Of a stretch of DNA of 64,000 nt, positions 51,919 to 60,761 are shown one piece after another. This stretch comes from a virus: IMG/VR virus record IMGVR_UViG_3300024346_000008, positions 62,001-126,000 of that record. The stretch is one strand, 5' to 3'. The translations under genes were made by a program, and so were the position numbers. Positions within the stretch are counted from its first letter, which is position 1. Every line of letters begins with the position of its first letter. A model generated the notes under the pieces. That model was not told the origin of the DNA. It was given only the letters and a program-made list of their open reading frames with translations, and did no database searches.

Positions 51919-52767
51919 TTAATTTTCTACTGATAGTACGTGAATTGATGCCGTCATATTTTGTGCTCCACCGGCAGTTGCCATACTTTGAAATATATAG
52001 TATAGTTCATTTGTTCCTTTCGGGACTGTTAATGAACTTAATATTGTGCCCATGTCCGATAAATTTGCTCCAATAATTTTTGGAATAAAATATGTTGTTT
52101 CACTTCCTGTAATAATTGCATCAACAATCAACGATTTCATTTGCGATTCCGTTACAAATGACCTATTTTTTTCGGTTGCATCATTGATAGAAGTAGGCGT
52201 ACTATACAATCGTACACGTGCCGCAGTTGCCGTTGCATTTAATGACGCACTTACTAATAAGTAGGTCTTTGGAATTGTAGTATTAACAATTGACCCACTA
52301 AGTATTTGTCCCACACTTAAATTTCCTGTAATATTTGGTAATGATATTCTATTACTCGTACTTATTACTGAATCTTCCAACAAATATGTGTTGAATGTTA
52401 GATTTGGATATTGCCCCGACCCCGTATTATCTACCCGATAATAGGTCAGTTTTGTATTAGCAGGAGTTACTACCCCGTACATCACAGGATCAATCGTATA
52501 GGTACCGACGCTCATTGTAAAATCACCAATCAATGCCACTGAGCTTGAAATATTTGTATTACCAAAATTTCTACTTTGTTCACCCGAATTATTGAGACTA
52601 TCTAACGTATCATATAATCGAACTCTGCATGGGAAATTTGTTTGAATATTAAGCAATGCATAAGCAGACCCCAACTCCACAGACCCCGAACCAATAATAT
52701 CAGTTTGTGTGGTTGTTGATTGTCTGACTAATTTAGCGCCTAATTTAATGTATTCTTTTAATCCCAT
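51919..52767 (-). CDS. Tail-fibre-region protein with two related halves (282 aa)
   Basis: Residues about 35-70 (YALLNIQTNFPCRVRLYDT, then SRNF) resemble residues about 167-205 (YLLVSASLNATATAARVRLY, then NRSF), so the protein seems to hold an internal duplication of a beta-rich unit. The rest is Ser/Thr-rich. It is probably a virion adaptor or fibre protein from its position. Confidence 0.68.
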   Translation of the reverse strand: MGLKEYIKLGAKLVRQSTTTQTDIIGSGSVELGSAYALLNIQTNFPCRVRLYDTLDSLNNSGEQSRNFGNTNISSSVALIGDFTMSVGTYTIDPVMYGVVTPANTKLTYYRVDNTGSGQYPNLTFNTYLLEDSVISTSNRISLPNITGNLSVGQILSGSIVNTTIPKTYLLVSASLNATATAARVRLYSTPTSINDATEKNRSFVTESQMKSLIVDAIITGSETTYFIPKIIGANLSDMGTILSSLTVPKGTNELYYIFQSMATAGGAQNMTASIHVLSVEN

Positions 52768-52814
52768 ATATAATCAGTATAAGTTCTTTAGTATAACTAG
52801 TTCACAGTTATGTT

Positions 52815-53024
52815 TTAATACGTGGTTGTTACCCATGCCGATCCATTCCAAAATTTTACAGGTTTTGTAACCCATGCTGCGCCTGTCCATACTTTCATAG
52901 GCTTTGCCACAAATGCTGCTCCTGTCCAGACTTTAATTTGTCCGGTGGTTCCGCCAGCATCCGCAAGTGAAATGTCAAAGGTACCCGTACCATTATCGCG
53001 GAGTTGAATGTCAAAGACTGCCAT
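52815..53024 (-). CDS. Small 'WTG' repeat protein (69 aa)
   Basis: After a beta-type opening, the C-terminal half is three near-repeats of about 13 residues with the consensus KVWTGAAWVTKP. Such short Trp/Gly repeats occur in phage tail proteins. It lies between two fibre genes. Confidence 0.65.
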   Translation of the reverse strand: MAVFDIQLRDNGTGTFDISLADAGGTTGQIKVWTGAAFVAKPMKVWTGAAWVTKPVKFWNGSAWVTTTY

Positions 53025-53027
53025 AAA

Positions 53028-54998
53028 TTATGCCGCACTACCAGTGGCCGACCGACCAATTAATACACTACTTTCCTGTGCTTCTGTATATACCATACCA
53101 ACCTTATCATACCACGGAATATTATATGTTCCGTTTCCTGCTCGCGAGGCAGTCCCAATCACTAAATTGTTTGCATCATCGTGCGCAGTAATTACTACCG
53201 TTCCACCGCCACTATTGGTAATAGTGCCCGCAATTGAAGACGTAATAGCATGATAAGTTGCCATCATATACGATTGAAAAATTGCACCGTTGGTGGTACT
53301 TACTTGTAAATTCGTATCATACCGATAATTTCGGGCAGTTTCAATATCTAACCGATTCGTATCTGGGTCTGTTGGCCACCGTTTCATATCATCTCGGGCC
53401 CGTGCAAACATAACAGAGGGTGATATTTCTGCCACACTTTGGTAGATGAAATTGTAGAATGGACGAAATCCCGCTCCTTCACCTTCTCCTGCTTGCACTT
53501 CTCCGAGAAATGCTGCACCAATTGTTCCTGCTGCTGTGCCAAATGGCATTAAAATTAATTGATATCCTGCACCGGTTAACCAATAATTAGTTTCGGGAAT
53601 AATGGGTGTAGTGGTACTTGCTAATTGAACACGCATACCTACCGTAGTCGTAGTCCATCCCGTAACATATGGCGTAATTCCCCAAATTGTCGTATGGTTG
53701 TGGACCCCATCACCATCCGGATGTATATCACTACTATAATTTAAATATAATAACGCGGACATATTGGATGGAATTGTTCCCAGTGTTGTTCCCGTTGCAA
53801 ACCAATCTACAACCAGTTCACTCTCCTTTCCTCTTGCTAATGTCATTCCTGCAACACCGCCAACACCACCCGCATCAATTCTACGCATATGTGTTACTGC
53901 TCCTGCGCGAGGGCTTGCGGCAGCATGCGCATATACACGACTTGCTTGACTTCCTACACGGAAATCAACGCTCATTGCTCCCGACCCTGCGTATGCCGCT
54001 AAAATACCCGATTGTTCTAAGGTAATTGTGCCCGGTTCTTGAATATTGAATTTACGAGAAAATCGTGATTTGTCATTAGTCGTTGAACCTCCACTTAATC
54101 CAGATTCGTCCGTAACAACAACTTGTATACTATTCATAACTCGGGTACTAGTACTATGGTTATATTCATAGGTTACGACCAATACCCCAGAAAAACATGG
54201 CGTTGGTCGTGCGGTTGCCAATGTACATCTTGCTTGTATACTCTGTGCCGCCGCCGTGGAAAACGAGCCCGAAATTGAATCAATTCTCCGATAGGAAATG
54301 TCGGTGTTTAGTGTTGATGCATATGTTAAATCTGCAAACGTGGTAGTTCCACCGTCATATGATACATCCAAGGTAGAGGTAGTAACCACGGAGGCACCAG
54401 TATGTACCAACATTTCAAAAAATATACTTCGGTACACTTTGCTTGCTTCGGGCAGAAATGTATTTAACGCAGGAATTTGACTTGCTAATCCACCGACGTT
54501 CGCATATGCATTTGTTAACGCACCGTTGTTTCCGTCTATAGGTATTTTAACCGTTTTAATACGAGTGGTTGCGGCACTATCATCGTATTCATAGGTAATA
54601 ATAATTTTAGCAGAAGCATTTTGTGTTACGTTTCCTGTGTTTGTTATACCTACGGTGACCGTTTGACTTGTGCCTGTGAAGTTTGTTTGGAAATATGCGG
54701 TGGCGTCACGCAAAAAATGAAAACTTTGATTTTCACCACTATTCGTAATAGTTTGTGTGACCGTGTTTGCACTAACCGCAACTGCACCAATTTGCACGTT
54801 GGTTAATATTGCGGTTGTACTTGCTGCGGCAGCGCCACCATCTTGCGAAGAAAAATCAACAATAACACTGCGAAATGTTCTGCTGGTTGTTTCGGGAATA
54901 TTCACGGTTATTGCGGTAAATGTTCGCAATGTTGCAGATGCCACTGATGCTGTACTTAATGGAAACGCATATTCAATTGTTTTAGTTCGTAATGCCAT
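53028..54998 (-). CDS. Large tail-fibre/spike protein (656 aa)
   Basis: A Thr/Ser/Ala-rich, beta-type protein with two related strand-rich sections in the first half (IIITYEYDDSAATTRIKTVK and VVTYEYNHSTSTRVMNSIQV), then a more globular C-terminal half with His and Trp residues (VHNHTTIWGITPYVTGW). There is no signal peptide. The position and composition suit a virion surface protein; receptor-binding is inferred. Confidence 0.7.
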   Translation of the reverse strand: MALRTKTIEYAFPLSTASVASATLRTFTAITVNIPETTSRTFRSVIVDFSSQDGGAAAASTTAILTNVQIGAVAVSANTVTQTITNSGENQSFHFLRDATAYFQTNFTGTSQTVTVGITNTGNVTQNASAKIIITYEYDDSAATTRIKTVKIPIDGNNGALTNAYANVGGLASQIPALNTFLPEASKVYRSIFFEMLVHTGASVVTTSTLDVSYDGGTTTFADLTYASTLNTDISYRRIDSISGSFSTAAAQSIQARCTLATARPTPCFSGVLVVTYEYNHSTSTRVMNSIQVVVTDESGLSGGSTTNDKSRFSRKFNIQEPGTITLEQSGILAAYAGSGAMSVDFRVGSQASRVYAHAAASPRAGAVTHMRRIDAGGVGGVAGMTLARGKESELVVDWFATGTTLGTIPSNMSALLYLNYSSDIHPDGDGVHNHTTIWGITPYVTGWTTTTVGMRVQLASTTTPIIPETNYWLTGAGYQLILMPFGTAAGTIGAAFLGEVQAGEGEGAGFRPFYNFIYQSVAEISPSVMFARARDDMKRWPTDPDTNRLDIETARNYRYDTNLQVSTTNGAIFQSYMMATYHAITSSIAGTITNSGGGTVVITAHDDANNLVIGTASRAGNGTYNIPWYDKVGMVYTEAQESSVLIGRSATGSAA

Positions 54999-55013
54999 AG
55001 ATAAATCCCGATA

Positions 55014-55190
55014 TTATAAGGTATCTCTTCGTACTACTTTAATAATGAATTGTGGAACTTCGGTATCCTCGTAGGTGATAATAATTTTCCATAATTCATC
55101 TTCTATATAATCTCTAAACAGTATTGGTGTTGCTGGTGTCAACATTGCTTCATCTACCAACTCCCCAATTTTTTGTGCAAGTAAGCTCAT
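55014..55190 (-). CDS. Small protein between fibre genes (58 aa)
   Basis: A frame starting MSLLAQKIGELVDEAM and ending FIIKVVRRDTL, acidic then basic, with ITYEDTE in the middle. It fits exactly between two fibre genes on the same strand. The sequence looks like a real small alpha/beta protein. Function unknown. Confidence 0.6.
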   Translation of the reverse strand: MSLLAQKIGELVDEAMLTPATPILFRDYIEDELWKIIITYEDTEVPQFIIKVVRRDTL

Positions 55191-55202
55191 ATATGTGTCC
55201 TA

Positions 55203-57470
55203 TTAATTAGTATCCACCCACAAGTCATTGACTGATGGACTTGCAGGAGCAGTTGTTCCAACGGTAAGTTTTAATGTTGACGGGCTGAAATGTGTTAACG
55301 CTCCAGTAAACGACCCCGTAACCGAACCCGTTACCGATGATGCACTCACACTACCGTTCACGGTTAATGTATTTTGTAAATTTGTCGTAACTCCAATTCC
55401 CACATTTCCACTAGCACTAATAAACATTCGTGTGGTACTATCACTACTTGGTCCACCAGCAAACAATCGCACGTTAGATGACGCAATCGGTGATGCGTTT
55501 CCAAGATGTAATTCACCAACACTTGATGTAAGATACAAGTATCCATCACTTGGTCCACCCACCAATCCACCATTGTACGTGGTACTATTGATACCCATGT
55601 TAATATAGTTACCAAAATCTGTGGTAATATCATTACCCGCTACGAAGTCGGCACTTGCATTATTTCCAGCATTTACATTATTGATTTTTACTTCAAAGAA
55701 ATTATTAATTGAACCCGTGATTGCTAATGGAGTTAATATTGAACTAGAGATTAATAAAGATCCTGTAATAATTGCACTTCCACTAAATGGAAATCCATTA
55801 CCAGACGCACCACCCACAGATGCGGTCGTGAATATTTTATTGGTGGCCGTATTTAATACTAATACTTTATTAGCAGATGTTGTGTCGGTTACATTTACTA
55901 ATTGAACATGTGAACCGGTAATGATAGAGGCAGAAACTATCGGGGCGATTACACTAACACCGGCAATGACGTTGCCATCGGCCGTTATTCCACTGGCTTG
56001 AATGTCGCCACCCGAAATCGCTTCATTTACTTGAAGAATGGTTATACTGTCAACCGCAACAGATACACTACTTGTTCCAAATAACGACCCCGTAAATATT
56101 CCAGTAAATGAACCTGTAAACGAACCAGTATTAATTTGAGATGAACTACTCACTACTCCCTCTGTATTTAATTCTTTCTTCACGCCATCCAAGAAATGAG
56201 CCGAACCAGTGTCCAACGTAATTGTTCCAGTGGATGTTATCGTACCACCAGTTAAACCATCTCCCGCAACTAATGATGTTATACCACTGCCGGGGGCACT
56301 TGGTGCATAAGATGCACTTAAAGCATAACTTGCAGTGGTAGCAAATGAAGCACTAGTGGCAGTCGTTGCACTTCCGCTAAGCGATCCCGTAATTCCCGCA
56401 GTCACCGTCAACGACCCCGTGATTACTGTATTCCCATTGACTTGTAATTTTGGACTTCCCGCAGTAATTGTTGGAATTTTACCAATTCCAATATAACTTG
56501 ACGTATAGAATAAATCACCAGACCCGGTACCAAATATTATCGTACCATCAGACAATGCCTCAAATACAGGATTACCGTCTGATTTAACTGCTGCTAGTAA
56601 TGTTCCTGTTAAATTATCATCGACACTAAACAACTCTCCCGATTTTCCAATTACTCTAAACACCACTGAACCTGTCGAAGACCCGGTGATAAGTAACGAT
56701 CCTGTAATAATAGCACTTCCACTATACGGGAATGCGGCAGCCGTTGGTGCAAAGGACGCAGAGATAGCAACTGACGCTGATTGTGCCCAACTTGCCGTAC
56801 CAAACGTGGAACCACTATGCGTTCCAATAAACGACCCCGTAAAGGAGCCGGTGAACGGCGCCGTTAAGGACGTAAATTGCGTCGAACTAGAAATAACACC
56901 TACTTGCATTGGCGCAAAGGACGCAGAGATAGCAACTGACGCTGATTGTGCCCAACTTCCTGTTCCGGTAAGAGTGCCAATAAACGACCCCGTGAATGAC
57001 CCCGTGTTGATTTGTGCGGAACTACTAACTATACCCGTGGGCAATCCTGTAGGTAATATATACGACGATGTGGTAGCAACACTACTTGTACCAAATAATG
57101 ACCCCGTAATACCCCCAGAATTCATTTGCAATGATCCTGTGATAAATACACTACCACTAATATCTAAATCCGTAGTAGGATTTGCTTTATCTATACCAAT
57201 ACGACTACCAGTGACGACGAGGGTATTTTTATTAAATGACCCCATCACGACTCTATCATCACTAAAGACTTCTAGTATGGGTAATCCTGAAATATCATTG
57301 ACGCTCATCAATGACCCAGATAAGCTATCCGTAATACCAAACAGTGATCCCGAATTACCATAGAACGCAATACTACCCGACGTTTCTACCTGTAGTCGGA
57401 TAGTATTTGCTGCGGAGCCACTGAATTGGATGGATGCACTACCTGGGGTAATTAATATATTATTTGGCAC
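55203..57470 (-). CDS. Long repetitive tail-fibre protein (755 aa)
   Basis: Built of repeated modules such as INTGSFTGSFIGTLTGT and SASVAISASFAP, plus SYALSASYAP segments, shared with the giant fibre at 60762-64000. The start is a GTG at 57470 with AGGA six bases before it. It ends VGTTAPASPSVNDLWVDTN, a typical phage fibre C-terminal segment. It is probably a long extended fibre shaft. Confidence 0.8.
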   Translation of the reverse strand: MPNNILITPGSASIQFSGSAANTIRLQVETSGSIAFYGNSGSLFGITDSLSGSLMSVNDISGLPILEVFSDDRVVMGSFNKNTLVVTGSRIGIDKANPTTDLDISGSVFITGSLQMNSGGITGSLFGTSSVATTSSYILPTGLPTGIVSSSAQINTGSFTGSFIGTLTGTGSWAQSASVAISASFAPMQVGVISSSTQFTSLTAPFTGSFTGSFIGTHSGSTFGTASWAQSASVAISASFAPTAAAFPYSGSAIITGSLLITGSSTGSVVFRVIGKSGELFSVDDNLTGTLLAAVKSDGNPVFEALSDGTIIFGTGSGDLFYTSSYIGIGKIPTITAGSPKLQVNGNTVITGSLTVTAGITGSLSGSATTATSASFATTASYALSASYAPSAPGSGITSLVAGDGLTGGTITSTGTITLDTGSAHFLDGVKKELNTEGVVSSSSQINTGSFTGSFTGIFTGSLFGTSSVSVAVDSITILQVNEAISGGDIQASGITADGNVIAGVSVIAPIVSASIITGSHVQLVNVTDTTSANKVLVLNTATNKIFTTASVGGASGNGFPFSGSAIITGSLLISSSILTPLAITGSINNFFEVKINNVNAGNNASADFVAGNDITTDFGNYINMGINSTTYNGGLVGGPSDGYLYLTSSVGELHLGNASPIASSNVRLFAGGPSSDSTTRMFISASGNVGIGVTTNLQNTLTVNGSVSASSVTGSVTGSFTGALTHFSPSTLKLTVGTTAPASPSVNDLWVDTN

Positions 57471-57537
57471 TCATATTCCTCGTAAAAGTCACGTATATAT
57501 ACATATCAGATATACCCACAAATGTCCTTAAAATACA

Positions 57538-57852
57538 CTACGGTTCTGGCGTTGGCTCAGGTGTTGGTTCTGGTGTCGGCGTTGGCGTTGGTTCCGGAGT
57601 CGGTTCTGGCGTTGGAGTTGGTTCCGGTGTTGGTTCTGGTAGATATTCTAATCCCAACGCGTCACATAATTCATCTTCATCCCATGTTGCCTTACCCTTT
57701 ACAACGGCAGCAGCAATTAACGCAGTATCCGATAAATTTGCTTGTGCTTGTAATTGTCCTACATCCGGTACATCGGTATAATAAATAACTTGCACCGCAT
57801 CGGAATTGACATTTTTACTATAATACATTAGGTACTTTAAAAATGTTGGCAT
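57538..57852 (-). CDS. Small protein with Pro-Glu-Thr repeat tail (104 aa)
   Basis: A folded part of about 70 residues ending LCDALGLEYLPEPT is followed by a C-terminal tail of PEPT/PTPE repeats of about 33 residues. The tail would be stiff and extended, like a short version of the Thr/Pro stalk. It sits among lectin-like and fibre genes. Role unknown. Confidence 0.68.
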   Translation of the reverse strand: MPTFLKYLMYYSKNVNSDAVQVIYYTDVPDVGQLQAQANLSDTALIAAAVVKGKATWDEDELCDALGLEYLPEPTPEPTPTPEPTPEPTPTPTPEPTPEPTPEP

Positions 57853-57901
57853 GATATGTCTCTACAAATAAAAGGTTGATACTGACTTATATAAATATTC
57901 T

Positions 57902-58660
57902 TTAAATTCCGAACCGTGACCGTTGTGCGTTAAAATTTTGAAGGATTTCTTGTGGGGACAGACCTCTGTTGTATATAGATACATTCGACAATCTTCCCGT
58001 AAAATAATTTCCAGCAGTATTACGACCAATATTTAAATTATCGGATTGAGTGCCGTATGGTGCACTTTTTGTTATAGTGCCTTGGTCAAGTACACCATTT
58101 ATATAAATTTGTATATCATTTAAATTTGTGGTAGTTGTATTTGTGGTATATACGACGGTGACATGTTTCCAGATATCTGCCAGAGTCATTACCGTTGAAT
58201 TACTTGAATATCTAGTACAACATACGCCTGATGCACCATTTTTAATTTCTGCCTTAAGTGCACTCGCGCTATCAAACAGACTAGGAAACCCCCATCCCCA
58301 TCCACCGGATGTACATCCTTTACTTAAAATATATTGAACATTAAGATTAACGAAGCCGGTCTGAGGCCCTACCCATGCACTTGTTGTAAATGTTGTATTA
58401 GTAAAATCAAATGTCGTGGGATTTTGTATATTTATATACTGAGTTCCTACTGGAGAATTTTCGGCTACTCCTGCAAATTGCAAACTTATCCCAGGTGCAC
58501 TATTATAAACGGTAATATTATTAAGTAAACTTCCACTAGTATTATTTCCACTCAAATCTGTCCATGTGGTACTACCACTAACATATGATTTAGTATTTGC
58601 CGCATCAAGATATACTACTAATCCATCGGTGACTATTTTTGGAGAATGAATAAACGCCAT
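57902..58660 (-). CDS. LamG-like lectin-domain virion protein (252 aa)
   Basis: The opening HSPKIVTDGLVVYLDAAN and GSTTWTDLSGN is a common start of phage LamG/ConA-like jelly-roll proteins, and the end IYNRGLSPQEILQNFNAQR is their usual last strand and helix. It has two neighbouring Cys (VCCTR). It probably binds a surface sugar. It is one of three related genes here. Confidence 0.82.
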   Translation of the reverse strand: MAFIHSPKIVTDGLVVYLDAANTKSYVSGSTTWTDLSGNNTSGSLLNNITVYNSAPGISLQFAGVAENSPVGTQYINIQNPTTFDFTNTTFTTSAWVGPQTGFVNLNVQYILSKGCTSGGWGWGFPSLFDSASALKAEIKNGASGVCCTRYSSNSTVMTLADIWKHVTVVYTTNTTTTNLNDIQIYINGVLDQGTITKSAPYGTQSDNLNIGRNTAGNYFTGRLSNVSIYNRGLSPQEILQNFNAQRSRFGI

Positions 58661-58663
58661 ATA

Positions 58664-59374
58664 TTATACTCCAAATCTGCCGCGAGTGGCGTTAAAGTTT
58701 TGAAGAACTTCGTCGGGAGAAAGTGCTTTATTATAAATTTTTACATTATAAATACTACCACTTAGATACGCGGTTGCGTTGCCTCGTTGACCTATAAAAA
58801 ATGTGTTTGCGTTCACGGTTGCCGCAATAAGGAACGAAGACGCACCTTTATTTGGTGCAGCTATTCCATTAAGATACATTTGATATGTTGATATACCATC
58901 AAACGTTGCGGTCACATGATATATACTTCCAGTGGGTATATTTGCTACTGAATAGTTTACGGGGACGCTCCCTACACTATTCAGTACATAAAATATTCTT
59001 TCTGAATCGGTTGCTATAGCCAATCCCAATTGTACATTTCGTGAACCCGAAGTATATGCTATAATTCTACGGTATGTCGTTGTTAATGCAGACGCAGGAG
59101 TGTCTGTTTTCACCATACACTCCAGTGTAAACGAAGGTGCATTATTAAGTGCAGTTGGATATGAAACATTTACAAAGTCATTCGTTCCATCAAATACAAT
59201 ACTACCACCATTTTCCCCACTAAAGGTTGGTCCGTTTGTTAAACTTCCACTATTATTATTTCCACTTAAATCTGTCCATGTGGTACTACCACTAACATAC
59301 GACTTCCGATTGGCGGCATCTAATGCAAGCACTAATCCATCGGTGACTATTTTGGGACTATATGATGTAGACAT
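58664..59374 (-). CDS. LamG-like lectin-domain virion protein (236 aa)
   Basis: A paralogue of the next gene, with the same opening (SPKIVTDGLVLALDAAN) and closing (VLQNFNATRGRFGV) segments but a different middle, as expected when sugar specificity changes. It starts four bases before the upstream gene region ends. It probably forms part of the tail-tip receptor-binding set. Confidence 0.82.
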   Translation of the reverse strand: MSTSYSPKIVTDGLVLALDAANRKSYVSGSTTWTDLSGNNNSGSLTNGPTFSGENGGSIVFDGTNDFVNVSYPTALNNAPSFTLECMVKTDTPASALTTTYRRIIAYTSGSRNVQLGLAIATDSERIFYVLNSVGSVPVNYSVANIPTGSIYHVTATFDGISTYQMYLNGIAAPNKGASSFLIAATVNANTFFIGQRGNATAYLSGSIYNVKIYNKALSPDEVLQNFNATRGRFGV

Positions 59375-59375
59375 A

Positions 59376-60017
59376 TTATTGACTTCCTTCTATAAGTTTT
59401 CCAACAGGATTTTGTGAAATAATACATAATGATGTTGCATTCGTGGTAGGTATATCTGCTGCAATAAAGTTATCCCCACGGGTTGCACGAACGTTGTCAG
59501 CAATATACATTACCCCAGGTTGCCCAGAAGTATGTGTATTATCCACTATTGATGTGATAAATTGTTTATTTTTATATACAGAAATTACATTTCCAGTTGC
59601 ACGTATTGTTAGTACATCACCCACTGCACTTACCACCCATGTACCGGAGGCCACTTTAACAAACGTACCATTTCCATCACACCGAAGTATTCCTGAATAA
59701 CTTGTATTGAATCCATCAATAGATAATATATATCCCGTAAATCCTACGCCCATTCTAACGCCTGCACCAATGTAATCAAACGCTCCGCGTGTAGTTAAGG
59801 TAAGTGTTGCTTCTTGGTTTGGAGGAAATGTAATTATTTGTGGGTCTACAAAGTTATAACCAGCATTGGTACTAAGTCCCGCCGTATTAGATATAACTTG
59901 TAGAGAAACCCATCCGGCTGCACTAGACGTGAGATAGTTTGACCCTAAATTACCATTTGCTCTATTAAAATTATCAATAAATACATTGGCAGATGCCATA
60001 CTTGCGGATACTGGCAT
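59376..60017 (-). CDS. Beta-sandwich protein in lectin array (213 aa)
   Basis: Begins with DNFNRANGNLGSNY, an opening shared with ConA-like or carbohydrate-binding beta-sandwich domains, followed by GAGVRMGVGFTGYILSIDG and VISVYKNKQFITSIV strands. It lies between LamG-like genes. A sugar-binding or structural role is inferred. Confidence 0.65.
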   Translation of the reverse strand: MPVSASMASANVFIDNFNRANGNLGSNYLTSSAAGWVSLQVISNTAGLSTNAGYNFVDPQIITFPPNQEATLTLTTRGAFDYIGAGVRMGVGFTGYILSIDGFNTSYSGILRCDGNGTFVKVASGTWVVSAVGDVLTIRATGNVISVYKNKQFITSIVDNTHTSGQPGVMYIADNVRATRGDNFIAADIPTTNATSLCIISQNPVGKLIEGSQ

Positions 60018-60043
60018 CTTATTTTACCTTTATAAAAAACATG

Positions 60044-60760
60044 TTATAATCCAAACCGTGCACGGGTGGCGTTATAATTAGCAAGAACTTCTGTTGCACT
60101 CAATGTTCTATTGTATATATGCGCCATATACATACGAAAGGGCGGTGCATTCGGTTGTGCAACATTTCCCCCGATTAAATAATCATTGGGAATATTTGCC
60201 GCGGCATATGTACCACCAGTAGCGTTTGTTCCCACAGATGACCCATTTCTATAAAAAGTTAAAGTGGTTCCATTATATGTCATCATATAATACTGATAAG
60301 TGCTTACTATCCAACTATTTGACGCGCCGGCTTCAGGTGAACCACCACCGGTTTTCATCGTTGCCGCAGCTTGAGTTGTTGATGTTGACCCTTGATATAT
60401 TAATCCTGCCACATTAGTTCCACCAACATTTATGCTAGATGATAATATAAATACGGGGCCTGTTCCACTGGTACCCGTTGGGTATAACCAAATACCCATA
60501 CTAAATGCGCTACCAACGGTAACGCTTCCGGCTACTCCTGTGCATGCATCGGGTTTTGTGGTAAACGCCAAGCCACCACGCGCGTCCGTTGTATAATTAC
60601 TACTGGACATTAATCCATTTGCTCCTCTACCCGTCAAGTCTTTTGCTGTTAGTGTCGATACACCAGACCGATATGAAAAACTGTTTGCCATATCAATTGA
60701 CATGATTAATCCATCATTAATTAAATTACCCGTTGGACGACTTCCTGCATATATTGTCAT
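60044..60760 (-). CDS. LamG-like lectin-domain virion protein (238 aa)
   Basis: A third, more diverged member of the LamG-like set: it ends VLANYNATRARFGL like the others and has FSMGIWLYPTG and TLTFYRNGSSVG strands, but its opening differs. It probably recognises a different sugar or serves as a second binding module. Confidence 0.8.
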   Translation of the reverse strand: MTIYAGSRPTGNLINDGLIMSIDMANSFSYRSGVSTLTAKDLTGRGANGLMSSSNYTTDARGGLAFTTKPDACTGVAGSVTVGSAFSMGIWLYPTGTSGTGPVFILSSSINVGGTNVAGLIYQGSTSTTQAAATMKTGGGSPEAGASNSWIVSTYQYYMMTYNGTTLTFYRNGSSVGTNATGGTYAAANIPNDYLIGGNVAQPNAPPFRMYMAHIYNRTLSATEVLANYNATRARFGL

Positions 60761-60761
60761 A

